A stretch of DNA of 64,000 bases from Eikenella corrodens (GTDB lineage Bacteria; Pseudomonadota; Gammaproteobacteria; Burkholderiales; Neisseriaceae): NCBI RefSeq assembly GCF_900187105.1, contig NZ_LT906482.1, forward strand, positions 682,001 through 746,000, in the 5' to 3' direction. A model generated the notes under the pieces. It was not told the DNA's origin. It ran no database searches and saw only the letters and a list, made by a program, of their open reading frames with translations. Position numbers and translations under genes: made by a program. The first letter of the stretch is position 1, and each line of letters starts with the position of its first letter. Shown here one piece after another: positions 1 through 9,303 of this stretch.

Positions 1-1
1 C

Positions 2-211
2 TTCGGCGCCAAGGCAGCGATTACCGGCGACATCAGCCAAATCGACTTGCCGCGCAACATTAAATCTGGCCTGAAAGACGCGCGGGAAAAACTGCAAGGC
101 ATCGATGGCATTTATTTCCACACCTTTACCAGCGAAGACGTGGTACGCCATCCCTTGGTGCAGAAAATCGTGGATGCCTACGACGCTGCAGATGCGGAGC
201 TGGAAGAATAG
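2..211 (+). CDS. phoH: PhoH-family ATPase, C-terminal end (partial)
   Basis: Only the last 69 codons lie in the window; the gene starts before base 1. The frame reads into FGAKAAITGDISQIDLP and then SGL, which matches the conserved PhoH core (phosphate-starvation-inducible, P-loop NTPase) just after its Walker B region. PhoH-like proteins bind ATP and are linked to RNA metabolism in the cytoplasm, often next to ybeY; the neighbouring gene is outside the window. The acidic tail ends in ELEE before a TAG stop. A DUS hairpin follows 35 bases later. The family call is firm; which PhoH paralogue it is cannot be decided from this fragment. Confidence 0.85.
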   Translation, partial: FGAKAAITGDISQIDLPRNIKSGLKDAREKLQGIDGIYFHTFTSEDVVRHPLVQKIVDAYDAADAELEE

Positions 212-246
212 CGTTTGCCGCCTTGGTATCTTTAATATATATCCAG

Positions 247-288
247 TTTCAGGTAGCCTGCGAGCACATGGTTTGAGGCTACCTGAAA
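247..288. terminator. DUS inverted pair acting as a terminator after phoH
   Basis: TTTCAGGTAGCCT (247-259) and its reverse complement (276-288) can form a 13-bp stem with a 16-base loop. Both arms are eikDUS. The position just after phoH and before the next gene fits a transcription terminator. Confidence 0.65.
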
Positions 289-333
289 TTTATTACCAAC
301 CCAACTTCAGTCTTTATAAAGTAAAGAACAGTT

Positions 334-924
334 ATGCAAAACATGCAACTGCCGCTGCATTTCCATTTCAAAATATTCACACCATCCAACGATTTCAGCG
401 TGGTGGATGCCAGAGGCAGAGAAGTGGCCTACACACGGCAGAAGATTTTTAAGCTGAAGGAAGCCGTAGAGATTTTTAGCGATGCCACCCGCCGCACGCG
501 GCTATACCGCATACAGGCCGACCGCATCATCGATTTCAACGCCTGCTACCGGATTGTGAACGAAAACGGCGAGGAGCTCGGCTCGATACGGCGCAACGGC
601 ATGCGCTCGCTGTGGCGCATTTCCTACCAAATATACGATGCCGGCAACCGGCTACTGTATGAAGTGCGCGAGAAAAACCCGTGGTTGGCATTTTGGGATG
701 CGCTTGTGGGCGAGACTCCGGTTGTGGGCATGCTTAGCGGTTATTTTCTCAATCCAAGTTTTGGAGTAAACGATGCCGCCGGGCAGGAGGCGTATCTGCT
801 GAAAAAAGGGCCTTCACTGATGGAGCGACGCTTCAGCCTGCAAAAAACCGGTACGGCGGCGCATGATGAATTGGTTACGCTGTCGCTGATGATGTTGATG
901 CTGTTGGAACGGGCGAAGGGGTAG
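334..924 (+). CDS. LURP-one-related (LOR/tubby-like fold) protein
   Basis: A 196-residue soluble protein. Residues 8-100 read FKIFTPSNDFSVVDARG, then short strands ending in IYDAGNRLLYEV. This is the strand-rich pattern of LURP-one-related proteins (PF04525 type), which share the tubby C-terminal fold. No catalytic residues are known for the family and bacterial members have no settled role; some may bind membrane lipids. There is no signal peptide or membrane segment. It stands alone between phoH and a convergent SGNH lipoprotein gene. The start is the first ATG after the DUS hairpin; no strong ribosome binding site is visible. The family call is from pattern only. Confidence 0.6.
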   Translation: MQNMQLPLHFHFKIFTPSNDFSVVDARGREVAYTRQKIFKLKEAVEIFSDATRRTRLYRIQADRIIDFNACYRIVNENGEELGSIRRNGMRSLWRISYQIYDAGNRLLYEVREKNPWLAFWDALVGETPVVGMLSGYFLNPSFGVNDAAGQEAYLLKKGPSLMERRFSLQKTGTAAHDELVTLSLMMLMLLERAKG

Positions 925-1030
925 AACTAGGAAGCAGACACCGCTTGAAAATCTGAAGGAAGACGAGTTTCTACAAAGCTAAAACGCAACTTCAACAAAA
1001 TTAAAACGCAGCACCATAAAATTTTCATGC

Positions 1031-1074
1031 AACAAAAGCGTCAGGCAGTTCCTTTACTGCTCGACGCTTTTGTT
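1031..1074. terminator. Bidirectional terminator
   Basis: AACAAAAGCGTC (1031-1042) pairs with GACGCTTTTGTT (1063-1074), and a T-run follows on the + strand. It lies between the convergent LOR gene and SGNH lipoprotein gene and can serve both. Confidence 0.75.
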
Positions 1075-1115
1075 TTAAGGTAGCCTTTAATCTTTAATAC
1101 GGATCAGCCTCGTTG

Positions 1116-1736
1116 CTACACCAGCCCCTGCTCTTCCAAAAATGCTTTTAGTAATTCGGCAAATTTGCGGTAGCCCTCGGCGTTGGCATGGATTTGGTCG
1201 GACTTCAAATCCTTATCACCGAGAATTTCCGACCAAGCACCGCTCAGCAGGGGGATTCGGTATTGCTCGGCTATTTCGTGGTAGAGCGGGTGGTCGCTGA
1301 GTTTGCCGAACAGTGCACCTACGGTGAAATGAGGGATGGCCACCAGTACGGCGGGGATATTGGCGGCCTGCACGGTTTGGATGATTTTGCCGATGTTGGC
1401 GCGGGTGGTGCTTTCTGGCAGTTTGCGCAGGAAATCGTTGCCGCCGATGCTGATGATGACAAGCTTAGGATGTTGCCCCATAAGCTCAGGCAGGCGGGCG
1501 AGGGCATCGGCAGTGGTGTTGCCGGATACACCACCGTTGATGACTTTCCAGCCGGTGAGCGTAGCCAGCTGCACGGGATAGGCAGCAGCGGGAGCGGCAC
1601 CGTAGCCATAGGTAAGTGAATCGCCTAAGGCGAGTACGGCACTGCCTTTAGGGAGGGCTTGGGAGCGGTTGTGGCGTTTGCTGCAGGCGGCCAAGGCGAG
1701 GATAGCACTGCCGATGAGGAATTGTCGTCTGTTCAT
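1116..1736 (-). CDS. SGNH/GDSL-type esterase lipoprotein
   Basis: A 206-residue TesA/arylesterase-like hydrolase. Block I is GDSLTYGYGA with the nucleophilic Ser at about residue 40, block III is GGNDFLR, and block V is DQIHANAEGY, which supplies the catalytic Asp and His. The N-terminus MNRRQFLIGSAILALAAC has a twin-arginine pattern followed by a lipobox ending at Cys18, so it is probably exported by Tat and lipid-anchored. The family hydrolyses acyl esters or thioesters; the substrate is unknown. The gene lies downstream of gcvH on the same strand, about 100 bases after its stop, with the gcvH terminator between them, so it is probably transcribed separately. Confidence 0.85.
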   Translation of the reverse strand: MNRRQFLIGSAILALAACSKRHNRSQALPKGSAVLALGDSLTYGYGAAPAAAYPVQLATLTGWKVINGGVSGNTTADALARLPELMGQHPKLVIISIGGNDFLRKLPESTTRANIGKIIQTVQAANIPAVLVAIPHFTVGALFGKLSDHPLYHEIAEQYRIPLLSGAWSEILGDKDLKSDQIHANAEGYRKFAELLKAFLEEQGLV

Positions 1737-1789
1737 GGATAGATGGTTTCAGGTAGCCTTTGAGTAAACCTGCTGCGGGCAAAAATGGA

Positions 1790-1823
1790 AACAGCCTGAA
1801 AGCGTTGCGGCTTTCAGGCTGTT
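1790..1823. terminator. Terminator after gcvH
   Basis: AACAGCCTGAAAGC (1790-1803) and GCTTTCAGGCTGTT (1810-1823) form a 14-bp stem with a 6-base loop just after the gcvH stop on the minus strand. It resembles a DUS hairpin, but the core is CAGCCTGAA, not the eikDUS core. Confidence 0.75.
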
Positions 1824-1833
1824 ATTTAGCGGA

Positions 1834-2220
1834 TTAAGCGATTTCAGCGGCGTATTGCTCGGCGTTCATCAGGCCGTCCAAGTCAGCAGGGTTGGCCGGC
1901 TTGATGCGGAAGATCCAGCCATCGCCGTAGGGATCGCTGTTTACAGTTTCGGGCGCATCGGGCAGGCCTTCGTTTACGGCCACAACTTCGCCGGCAATCG
2001 GGGAGTACACGTCGGAAGCGGCTTTCACCGATTCCACTACACCGGCTTGGTCTTCAGCGGCGAGCGAGGCGCCAACTTCGGGCAGTTCAACGAATACGAT
2101 ATCGCCCAAAAGCTCTTGTGCGTGGTGGGTTACGCCCACGGTTACGCTACCGTCGGCTTCGGCGCGCAGCCATTCGTGGCTGGAAACATATTTGAGTTCG
2201 GCGGGAATGTTGTTGCTCAT
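1834..2220 (-). CDS. gcvH: Glycine cleavage system H protein
   Basis: A 128-residue lipoyl carrier protein that shuttles the aminomethyl group between GcvP, GcvT and Lpd. The lipoylation segment reads [15 protein letters not shown], with the modified Lys in ESVKA. The C-terminal [11 protein letters not shown] is typical, and the length matches E. coli GcvH (129). The ATG is preceded by a GGAG-like element in the 16 bases before a dispersed 84-bp repeat. gcvT lies upstream on the same strand about 240 bases away, separated by a DUS hairpin, so gcvH probably has its own promoter. gcvP is not in this window. Confidence 0.96.
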   Translation of the reverse strand: MSNNIPAELKYVSSHEWLRAEADGSVTVGVTHHAQELLGDIVFVELPEVGASLAAEDQAGVVESVKAASDVYSPIAGEVVAVNEGLPDAPETVNSDPYGDGWIFRIKPANPADLDGLMNAEQYAAEIA

Positions 2221-2235
2221 GGTTTTTCTCCGTAA

Positions 2236-2319
2236 TTAGAAGGTGGGCTGACGTAAGGTCATTCACATTATACAGGTTTTGCCTGTATCTGGTTTGCGCT
2301 GACGCAAGGCTACCTGAAA
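2236..2319. repeat. 84-bp dispersed repeat, copy A
   Basis: This 84-bp block is about 81% identical by hand alignment, without gaps, to 6613-6696. It holds a small hairpin (ACAGG to CCTGT) and ends in an intact eikDUS. On the minus strand it reads TATAAT directed towards gcvH, whose start is 16 bases away, so it may supply the gcvH promoter. Copy B lies upstream of sdaC in the same orientation. Confidence 0.7.
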
Positions 2320-2405
2320 CGATATCTTGTGCAGGGCAGATTCGTGGTGTGTGTTCGGGTGGGTTCGCAGTGTTTGTTTCGACTTCGCACAACCTGGAAA
2401 TCCCG

Positions 2406-2449
2406 TTTTCAGGTAGCCTATGTGCTCACTTGGACAGGCTACCTGAAAA
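2406..2449. terminator. DUS inverted pair after gcvT
   Basis: TTTTCAGGTAGCCT (2406-2419) and its complement (2436-2449) form a 14-bp stem directly downstream of the gcvT stop on the minus strand. Confidence 0.7.
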
Positions 2450-2461
2450 ACCTAACCGCGT

Positions 2462-3562
2462 TTAATCAAACTGCTTCTGGCCGTTGCGCACGAAGGGCAG
2501 TTTCAATACGCGCACATCCACTTCTTTGCCGCGAATCAACACTTTGGCGGTATCGCCTTCAAAGTCTTTGGGCACGCGAGCGATGGCGATGGATTGCTTG
2601 AGGCTGGGCGAGAACACGCCACTGGTGGTTTCCCCTTTGCCTTGCGGAGTGATCACTTCCATGTGCTCGCGCAGTATGCCGCCTTTGGCCAAGAGCAAGC
2701 CAACCTGTTTCACGCTCACGCCTTTTTCTTTCAGAGCCACCAGCGGGGCTTTGCCGACGAAATCGCGGGCTTCGTCTTTCAAATCCACCGTCCAGGCCAT
2801 GCCGGCTTCGAGCGGACTGGTGTTGTCGTCCATGTCGTTGCCGTAGAGGTTCATGCCGGCTTCCATGCGCAGGGTGTCGCGTGCGCCGAGGCCGCAGGGT
2901 TTCACGCCGGCTTGTTGCAATGCTTTGAAGAAAGCCTCGGCTTCGCTGCCAGGCAGAATCACTTCCACGCCATCTTCGCCGGTGTAGCCGGTGCGGGCGA
3001 CAAACCAATCATTGCCCAAATCAGCGCCTTGGAAGGGCTTGAGGCCGTTTATGGTGTCGGCCCATTCAGGCTTCACGGTGAGCAGCTTGGCCACGGCTTT
3101 GGGGCCTTGCACAGCGAGCATGGCCAAATCGTAGCGCGGGGTGAGCTTGATGCCAAATTCGGCACCGATTTTTTGGAACTGAGCGGAGTCTTTTTCGCGG
3201 GTGGCACCGTTAGATACGATGCGGTATTGCGTTTCGGCTTCGTTGCCGCGATAAACGATGAGATCGTCGATGACGCCGCCTTGGTCGTTGAGCATGGCAG
3301 AATAGAGGGCCTTGCCCACAAAGCCGAGTTTGGCCACGTCGTTGGCCAAGAGCTTGCGGAAGAAGGCTTTGGCTTTTTCGCCGGTTACGTCGGTAACGAG
3401 CATATGTGACACGTCGAACATACCGGCGTCGGTGCGCACGGCTTCGTGTTCGGCAATCTGCGAGCCGTAGTGGATGGGTAGCTCCCAGCCGGCGAAATCA
3501 ACCAGCTTGGCACCTGCGTCTTTGTGTGCTTGATGGAAAGGGGTGGTTTTGATGTCGGACAT
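2462..3562 (-). CDS. gcvT: Aminomethyltransferase, glycine cleavage T protein
   Basis: A 366-residue tetrahydrofolate-dependent enzyme that releases ammonia from the H-protein-bound aminomethyl group and forms methylene-THF. The start beginning [15 protein letters not shown] is chosen because it has an AGGAG ribosome binding site 7 bases upstream and matches the family length; an in-frame Met 23 codons further upstream has no support. Visible blocks are [31 protein letters not shown] and the [18 protein letters not shown] folate/active-site region. It lies between sdaA and gcvH on the same strand. With sdaA/sdaC the locus serves serine and glycine breakdown. I saw no glycine riboswitch in the 135 bases upstream. 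Confidence 0.97.
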   Translation of the reverse strand: MSDIKTTPFHQAHKDAGAKLVDFAGWELPIHYGSQIAEHEAVRTDAGMFDVSHMLVTDVTGEKAKAFFRKLLANDVAKLGFVGKALYSAMLNDQGGVIDDLIVYRGNEAETQYRIVSNGATREKDSAQFQKIGAEFGIKLTPRYDLAMLAVQGPKAVAKLLTVKPEWADTINGLKPFQGADLGNDWFVARTGYTGEDGVEVILPGSEAEAFFKALQQAGVKPCGLGARDTLRMEAGMNLYGNDMDDNTSPLEAGMAWTVDLKDEARDFVGKAPLVALKEKGVSVKQVGLLLAKGGILREHMEVITPQGKGETTSGVFSPSLKQSIAIARVPKDFEGDTAKVLIRGKEVDVRVLKLPFVRNGQKQFD

Positions 3563-3697
3563 AAGGGTCTCCTGTGGGGCAAAAATGGGGGAAGCCTCCC
3601 TATCTCTCCCAAAGTACCTGCGCTGGGGCATAGGGGCTCTATTAAATAACTCCCAGTTATCTAGAGATGGCTTCTTGAATGAGAGCAGGTCGTAATA

Positions 3698-5065
3698 TTA
3701 ATTGCAGACAATCTTGATTGCCAAGCCGCCTCGTGAGGTTTCGCGGTATTTGGCATCCATATCTTTACCAGTTTCATACATGGTGTCAATCACTTCATCC
3801 AAATCGACACATGGTGTGCTGGCACGGCGCAGAGCCATACGTGCGGCATTGATGGCTTTTACCGAGCTGATGGCATTACGTTCAATACAAGGAACCTGCA
3901 CTTGGCCGCCTACTGGGTCGCAGGTAAGACCAAGGCTATGCTCCATGGCGACTTCTGCTGCACTGCAAACGCGCTCCGGGGTACCGCCTAAAATTTCCGC
4001 CAGCCCTGCCGCTGCCATTGAACAGGCTACACCAACTTCGCCTTGGCAGCCTACTTCCGCTCCCGAAATAGAGGCATTCATTTTATAGAGCGAGCCAATA
4101 ATGCCTGCAGTGAGCAAGTATCGGTTGATGATTTCGGGAGTGAGCGGTTCGACAAATTTGTCGTAATACATCAAGACAGCAGGCACGACACCGCACGCAC
4201 CGTTGGTCGGGGCAGTTACTACGCGCCCACCGGCGGCATTTTCTTCGCTTACCGCGAGAGCATACATATTTACCCAATCTATAATCTGCATCGGATCATT
4301 GCTAAGGCTTTTATTAGCAGAAAGCCAGCGGTGAAGCCCTGCAGCACGACGGACAACTTTTAGCGGGCCTGGCAACACGCCTTCAGTTATTAAGCCATGC
4401 TGCATACAATCAGACATGGTTTGCCAGATATATTGCAGGTACTCTTCAACTGCTTCTTTACCATGCAATGCCACTTCATTTTGATACATCAGCTTGGAAA
4501 TGGACAGACCATTATTGTTACAGTATTTGATAATGTCTTTGGCGTTTTTATAAGGGAAGGGGACTTCAATGGTTTGTTTTTCTTCAACACCAAAATGTGC
4601 TTCATCAACAATAAAACCGCCGCCGATGGAATAATAAGTTTGGCGGTAGCTTTCTTTTCCTTCTTTATCAAAGGCTGTGATGATCATGCCGTTTTCATGC
4701 AGAGGCAAAAAATCGTTATGAAACACCATATCTTCGGCATATTGGAAGCGTACTTCGTGTTTGTTTAATGCCACAGCCAATTTGTCGCTGGCTTTAACCG
4801 TCTCAACAAAAGTCGGAATCGAATCGATATCGACATTATGCGGCAAATAACCAGCCAACCCCATAATGATAGCGGTATCTGTCCCATGACCCAAACCAGT
4901 CATAGATAATGAACCATATACATCGATGCGGATATGCTCTATCTGCTCTAATTTGCCTTGAGCACACAAGTCATCAATAAATTGTTTATCTGCTTTCATC
5001 GGGCCAACAGTATGCGAGCTCGAAGGACCAACCCCAACTTTAAAAATATCGAATACACTAATCAT
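3698..5065 (-). CDS. sdaA: L-serine ammonia-lyase, single-chain iron-sulfur type
   Basis: A 455-residue enzyme that deaminates L-serine to pyruvate and ammonia using a [4Fe-4S] cluster. The true start is [19 protein letters not shown], with GGGAG upstream; an in-frame Met 33 codons earlier is ignored. The N-terminal domain carries GPSSSHT and GTDTA. The C-terminal domain has the cluster cysteines in [21 protein letters not shown] and [15 protein letters not shown]. The serine permease lies just upstream on the same strand, so the pair probably imports and degrades serine. Base composition is AT-richer than the neighbours, and the interval before it carries a non-Eikenella DUS variant, which suggests import from a relative. 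Confidence 0.96.
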   Translation of the reverse strand: MISVFDIFKVGVGPSSSHTVGPMKADKQFIDDLCAQGKLEQIEHIRIDVYGSLSMTGLGHGTDTAIIMGLAGYLPHNVDIDSIPTFVETVKASDKLAVALNKHEVRFQYAEDMVFHNDFLPLHENGMIITAFDKEGKESYRQTYYSIGGGFIVDEAHFGVEEKQTIEVPFPYKNAKDIIKYCNNNGLSISKLMYQNEVALHGKEAVEEYLQYIWQTMSDCMQHGLITEGVLPGPLKVVRRAAGLHRWLSANKSLSNDPMQIIDWVNMYALAVSEENAAGGRVVTAPTNGACGVVPAVLMYYDKFVEPLTPEIINRYLLTAGIIGSLYKMNASISGAEVGCQGEVGVACSMAAAGLAEILGGTPERVCSAAEVAMEHSLGLTCDPVGGQVQVPCIERNAISSVKAINAARMALRRASTPCVDLDEVIDTMYETGKDMDAKYRETSRGGLAIKIVCN

Positions 5066-5123
5066 GGCTCTGCTCCCTTCTCTTTCAATACTGGCTCTAC
5101 AAACAGAATGATATTTATCTAAA

Positions 5124-5189
5124 AGGCCATCTGAAAACCTCTTACTTCGCATGTTCTCAAACATTTGAACTGATGGTTTCAGATGGCCT
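5124..5189. repeat. Inverted pair of a Neisseria-like DUS variant
   Basis: AGGCCATCTGAA (5124-5135) and TTCAGATGGCCT (5178-5189) are exact inverted copies with a 42-base loop. They differ by one base from the AG-DUS of Neisseria (AGGCCGTCTGAA) and by two from eikDUS. They lie between sdaC and sdaA and could act as an intergenic hairpin. Confidence 0.7.
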
Positions 5190-5209
5190 GAATATGGTTA
5201 CAACTTAAT

Positions 5210-6487
5210 TTAAGCAATTAGGTTATAGATAATATTGGATATTGCTATCAGACCCATTACCACCACAAAAATATTGCTGAATTTGCCTTGGAACCGTTTC
5301 ATTGCCGGTACTTTTCTAATAGCGTACATCGGCATAATAAACAGGATCATCGCAATAATAGGACCACCAAGCGATTCAATCAAACCCAAGATGCTCGGAT
5401 TGATGATGGCAACAACCCACAACGTAATCAGGAAGAACAGGGCGGAATAGAGGTTCAATTTTTTATGATTGATGGCTACATCCGAGCCAGAGTCACGTTT
5501 GAGTTTGATAAATAGGCCTTCCAAACCCTCGCGCGCACCCATATAGTGGCCGAAAAAAGAACTGGTAATGGCTAAAAATGCAACCAACGGGCCTAAATAG
5601 GAAATGTAGGGATTGTCAAATTTATTGGCAAGAAACGACAGAATCGAAATATTTTGCTCTTTTGCCAAGGCCAGTTCGGACGGAGTTAATGTCAATACAC
5701 AACTGAATACGAACATCATCACAAAAACCAATAACGCGGCGGAAGTACTGCGTAGGGTTCTGCTGGCATGCTGGTCTGTTAATTCGCCATCTTGGTATTC
5801 TCGCTGTTGGGACAAAACGAAAGAAGAGATGGCCGGTGAATGGTTGAAGGAGAAAACCAACACGGGTATCGTAATCCATAAGGTGCTTAAAAACGCGCTT
5901 GCGCTCGGAATAGTGGCAAGCGAAGAAGTATTCCATTCAGGAATCAGGTATACCGATAAGACAAACAAAATAAGTATCAGCGGATATACCAGCCATTCGG
6001 TTACTTTCAAAACGAAACGTTCCCCCAGCAGCAACACACCGATTAACGAAGCAATCAAAATGAGCGACAACAAGGCCCTTGGAGGAGAAGCCATACCTAG
6101 CTGGTTGACGAGAAAGGAGTCTACGGTATTGGTGATGCCGTTACCATAAATCAGCAAAATGGGGAAAATGGCAAAGAAGTAGAGCAGGGTAATTAATTTA
6201 CCAGCAGTTTTACCGAAGTGCTCTTCCACTACTTCGGTAATATCACTACCGGGCTTGGCAGAAGAAAGCACAAAACGCGCCAATCCTCGATGGGAAAAAT
6301 AAGTCATCGGGCCAACAATAACAGCCATGGCAACGAGCGGCCAGAATCCACTCATGCCAGCATTAATCGGAAGGAACAATACGCCCGCGCCCACGGCAGT
6401 GCCGAACAGATTTAGCACCCAAGCTAAGTCAAATTTATTTAACTTTGAGGAGACCGCTTGCTGGTGGTTGGTATGTTGTGACTGCAT
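5210..6487 (-). CDS. sdaC: Serine/threonine proton symporter, SdaC/HAAAP family
   Basis: A 425-residue inner-membrane amino acid permease with about eleven hydrophobic segments. The N-terminal [25 protein letters not shown] and [13 protein letters not shown] are hallmarks of the SdaC/DlsT branch of the hydroxy/aromatic amino acid permeases. It probably imports serine with protons for the downstream lyase SdaA, 144 bases away on the same strand. The region is AT-rich and has no eikDUS inside. An 84-bp dispersed repeat lies about 126 bases upstream. The divergent Lrp-type gene at 7291 is a plausible regulator, but only by proximity. Substrate could also be threonine or another neutral amino acid. 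Confidence 0.88.
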   Translation of the reverse strand: MQSQHTNHQQAVSSKLNKFDLAWVLNLFGTAVGAGVLFLPINAGMSGFWPLVAMAVIVGPMTYFSHRGLARFVLSSAKPGSDITEVVEEHFGKTAGKLITLLYFFAIFPILLIYGNGITNTVDSFLVNQLGMASPPRALLSLILIASLIGVLLLGERFVLKVTEWLVYPLILILFVLSVYLIPEWNTSSLATIPSASAFLSTLWITIPVLVFSFNHSPAISSFVLSQQREYQDGELTDQHASRTLRSTSAALLVFVMMFVFSCVLTLTPSELALAKEQNISILSFLANKFDNPYISYLGPLVAFLAITSSFFGHYMGAREGLEGLFIKLKRDSGSDVAINHKKLNLYSALFFLITLWVVAIINPSILGLIESLGGPIIAMILFIMPMYAIRKVPAMKRFQGKFSNIFVVVMGLIAISNIIYNLIA

Positions 6488-6612
6488 TGTGAAACTCTCC
6501 AGATTATTTACCAGAATTTTATGAGCCCCAGGGTCTGTTTTATCAGTAATACCTGAAGCCCGTCATTAAAGGTTGATAATTGATCCTCCAAGTCAATTAA
6601 TAAGCTTAATGG

Positions 6613-6696
6613 TTAGAAGGTAGACTGACATAAAATCATTCATATTGTACAGGTTTGGCCTGTCCTGGGTTTGCGCTAGCGCAAGGTTACTTGAAA
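6613..6696. repeat. 84-bp dispersed repeat, copy B
   Basis: This is the partner of 2236-2319 in the same orientation with about 16 substitutions. The hairpin is kept, while its DUS end has decayed to AGGTTACTTGAA and the TATAAT box reads TACAAT. It lies upstream of sdaC. Confidence 0.65.
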
Positions 6697-7290
6697 AACA
6701 GCAGCTTTTTACAGGGTAAACTCGATATGCGAAACGGGCTTGATTCTTTTGTTTTGGCCTCCTTTTCACAATAAACGATGAGATCGCCTCAGAAATCATT
6801 CTAGTAGTTAATAATAATGAAACAGACCCAAAATCCTTCCATTTTAGTAATTTCAGGAAATTCTCATCTTCACGATGTTGTTGTATTAATGGTCTCTCTT
6901 ACAAAAGCCTTAACTAGAGCCTGAAAGCAAGCACTCCAACAGGATTTCTTGGCATTTTCAATCACTTTTCTATGATTGGAATAGCAATTCTAGCTAAATT
7001 GTGCTTACACTATAGTCGGATAGAAACACGAATGTTTTTGAAGTTTGGCTTGACAACCTTTTCATGGCTAGGCTTGAAAGTGTCCGGCAAAGCTGGCGGA
7101 CAGGCGGTATATTCCGCTATTGGTGAAAAATATGGCGGACTATTTCAAGGTGTTTCACATATAATACCGCCCGGAGATATACAGTGTAGTTAATGGTTGG
7201 CCACAAGCCTCCCTGAAACACCGTTTTGGCTGCCAGCTCACCGGCGTGCAGCACAATCTCTAACCCAGTAGTATGATTGGATACCGAATC
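6697..7290. other. Gene-poor AT-rich interval upstream of lrp
   Basis: This is an AT-rich stretch between the divergent sdaC and Lrp-type genes. It holds only short frames; the longest, 73 codons at 6972-7193 on the plus strand, shows no recognisable motif or ribosome binding site. It probably contains the divergent promoters. I see no RNA gene or mobile element here. Confidence 0.4.
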
Positions 7291-7776
7291 ATGACAACCA
7301 CTGTTTCGCTTGACAAAATCGACCTGAAAATCCTTCAGGCCCTGCAACACAACGGACGACTGAGCAACGTTGAGCTGTCCGAACGTGTTGCCCTTTCCCC
7401 TTCCCCCTGCCTGCGACGGCTCAAGCAGTTGGAGTCCACCGGCATTATCCGTGGCTATGCCGCCTTGGTACACCCTTCCACTGTGGCACTCGGCTTACAG
7501 GTGTTTATCCGCGTATCCGTAGATAAGAGCACCCACCTGCGCGATGGCTTTGCCGACTCCGTACGCGATTGGCCGCAGGTGCTGCGCTGCTTCGCGCTCA
7601 CCGGCGAAACCGACTATATGCTGCACGCTTTTTTCGCAGATATGGAAAGCTTCTCCCAATTTATCCTCGACACCCTCTTGGCACATCCGGGCGTGGTGGA
7701 CGCGCGTTCCAGCTTTGTGCTGCAGGAAGTGAAAAACTCCACCGTATTACCTTTGGATCATTTGCAAGCAGAGTAG
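7291..7776 (+). CDS. Lrp/AsnC-family transcriptional regulator
   Basis: A 161-residue regulator. The N-terminal winged helix-turn-helix reads LDKIDLKILQALQHNGRLS to LSPSPCLRRLKQLESTGII, and the C-terminal RAM (ligand-binding) domain follows from about residue 65 with VRDWPQVLRCFALTGETDY. The family senses amino acids and controls their metabolism as dimers and octamers. I chose MTTTVSLDKID over the in-frame ATG six codons upstream because it matches family starts; neither has a clear ribosome binding site. It is divergent from sdaC with about 800 bases between, so control of the serine genes is possible but unproven. A strong DUS hairpin follows at 7871. Confidence 0.92.
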   Translation: MTTTVSLDKIDLKILQALQHNGRLSNVELSERVALSPSPCLRRLKQLESTGIIRGYAALVHPSTVALGLQVFIRVSVDKSTHLRDGFADSVRDWPQVLRCFALTGETDYMLHAFFADMESFSQFILDTLLAHPGVVDARSSFVLQEVKNSTVLPLDHLQAE

Positions 7777-7870
7777 GATTTTATTGCTAGATTATTGAGT
7801 AATTAGGAAAAGCAAAATTTCAGGTAGCCTTTTGCAGGGGGGCACCTGATTTTTTTACATTTGCAGTTTT

Positions 7871-7907
7871 GTTTCAGGTAGCCTGGCTATTGCAGGCTAC
7901 CTGAAAC
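7871..7907. terminator. DUS inverted pair after the lrp-type gene
   Basis: GTTTCAGGTAGCCTG (7871-7885) and its exact complement (7893-7907) form a 15-bp stem with a 7-base loop. A single further DUS lies at about 7820. Confidence 0.7.
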
Positions 7908-8082
7908 TTTGTAGAGCGGGCTTTATCCCTGCCCGTTGCGTCAACAAACAACCCAAGCCCTTCAAACCGCTGTTTTGCCTTGCATCAAAAAACCAAGTCC
8001 TAAGCATACTAGCTGTGAATAAGTCGTATTCCCTTCTCCAAATGATACAATCACGTCAAATTGTGCGAGAGACTTAGAAATA

Positions 8083-8547
8083 ATGGGCAAAACGGAATGG
8101 ATAATTGTGGTGTTAGTGGTCGGGCTGGTGGCGGGGGTGGCATGGATCCGGCATCGCCGGCAAACCGGCCGCGACTCTTACTTGCCGCTGTGGCGGCCTT
8201 TTGTGTGGCTGGCAGGTTGGCTGGCTCTGCTCCTGGGCATTATCGGCATTTTCTTGCCGGGCTTACCAACTGTACCGTTTGTGCTGTTGGCGGCAGGCTG
8301 TTGGTCACGCACATCGCCGCGTTTCCACCGTTGGCTCAGCGAGCACCGCTATTTCGGTCCGATGGTGCGCAACTGGGAGCGCAAACGGGCAATTCCGCTT
8401 AAAGGCAAGATCTTGTCGGCACTGATGATGTCCTGCTCGTGCGTGTGGATGCTGTATCGCTTTCCCGAACGCTGGTGGGCAGGCGTGGGGATGGTGATCG
8501 TGTGCTTGGCAGTAACAGTATGGATGTGGCGGCTGCCAAGTGAGTGA
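8083..8547 (+). CDS. DUF454 (YbaN-like) inner-membrane protein
   Basis: A 154-residue membrane protein with an N-terminal helix, a WLALLLGIIGIFLPGLPTVPF segment (family signature region, quoted in two parts: IGIFLPGLPTVPF) and two C-terminal helices. The stretch CWSRTSPRFHRWL to YFGPMVRNWE is the conserved DUF454 core. Function in the family is unknown. It is a single gene between the lrp-type gene and a convergent hypothetical gene; an AT-rich region with TGATACAAT-like sequence before it may be its promoter. The family assignment rests on the GLPTVPF and CWSRTSPRF motifs. Confidence 0.85.
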   Translation: MGKTEWIIVVLVVGLVAGVAWIRHRRQTGRDSYLPLWRPFVWLAGWLALLLGIIGIFLPGLPTVPFVLLAAGCWSRTSPRFHRWLSEHRYFGPMVRNWERKRAIPLKGKILSALMMSCSCVWMLYRFPERWWAGVGMVIVCLAVTVWMWRLPSE

Positions 8548-8593
8548 ATGTTATCGGGCCATAAAAAATCACAAGCTTGTCCAACACACATAA

Positions 8594-8625
8594 AAAGGCT
8601 ACCTGAAACCTTTCAGGTAGCCTTT
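8594..8625. terminator. DUS hairpin, bidirectional terminator
   Basis: AAAGGCTACCTGAAA (8594-8608) and TTTCAGGTAGCCTTT (8611-8625) form a perfect 15-bp stem with a 2-base centre between two convergent genes. Confidence 0.8.
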
Positions 8626-8646
8626 AATCATACTTACTACAGCAGC

Positions 8647-9303
8647 CTACTGATGCCGGCGCAGCTCTTGACGCAACGACTGCAGGCCAGAGCGGCGGTC
8701 GGCGATTTGCAATTGCAGGTTGCCGGCGCGATCAGACTGGTTGTTGCGGCGGGCGGTGGCCAGCTCACGTTCGGCCTGCGCTAAGGCGCGCTCTTCACGG
8801 CGGATGTCGCGGGTGATGATTTCCTTGGGCGTGAGCGGCTTGGCGGCAGCAATCACCGGTGCAGGGCGCACAATGGGGGTGCTGCGGCGTTCCGGCTCGG
8901 GCTGGTGGCGCAGGGTAACGCGCATGGGCACGGGTTTGCTGATTTCCACATCGCTGGCAGCAGCCACAGCTTCTTGCCACACATCAGGCAATTCGCTGCT
9001 GCCGTTATCGGCTTTATCGGCAGTCTGTTTAACTGGCTCGGAGGCAGCAGCCACAGGAGAGGAAGCGGCATCGGCCTGTTTAGGCAAATCAGCTTCTTCC
9101 TCGGCCAAAGATTTGGCCACGGGGCGGCAACGGCCTTGCGGCAAGGCAGTACGCACGCTACGCCCGTCGGCGAGCTGGCAGAGATAGGAAATTTCGGCCG
9201 GAGCGGTTTCGCTGCGGGCGGCGGGAGTTTCGGTAGCGGCACTGATGCCGAAAGCCAGCAGCAAAAAGCCGGGCAGAACAATATAAGCTAATTTTTCAAA
9301 CAT
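8647..9303 (-). CDS. Hypothetical secreted coiled-coil protein
   Basis: A 218-residue protein I do not recognise. A signal-peptide-like segment MFEKLAYIVLPGFLLLAFG opens it. Then comes a short Cys pair region, ISYLCQLADGRSVRTALPQ followed by GRC, an Ala/Pro/Glu-rich linker, and a C-terminal charged helix (about residues 160-218, IRREERALAQAERELATARR) that should form a coiled coil. The middle of the N-terminal part recalls DUF4124-like periplasmic proteins, but the match is weak. It is convergent with the DUF454 gene and divergent from the yciO-type gene. Confidence 0.65.
   Translation of the reverse strand: MFEKLAYIVLPGFLLLAFGISAATETPAARSETAPAEISYLCQLADGRSVRTALPQGRCRPVAKSLAEEEADLPKQADAASSPVAAASEPVKQTADKADNGSSELPDVWQEAVAAASDVEISKPVPMRVTLRHQPEPERRSTPIVRPAPVIAAAKPLTPKEIITRDIRREERALAQAERELATARRNNQSDRAGNLQLQIADRRSGLQSLRQELRRHQ

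Noticed and set aside
3563-3697. Possible glycine riboswitch before gcvT
   Set aside because: The GGAGAG stretch is present, but the paired glycine-aptamer cores are not.
6972-7193. 73-codon plus-strand frame between sdaC and the lrp-type gene
   Set aside because: No ribosome binding site, no homology pattern; it looks like AT-rich intergenic sequence.
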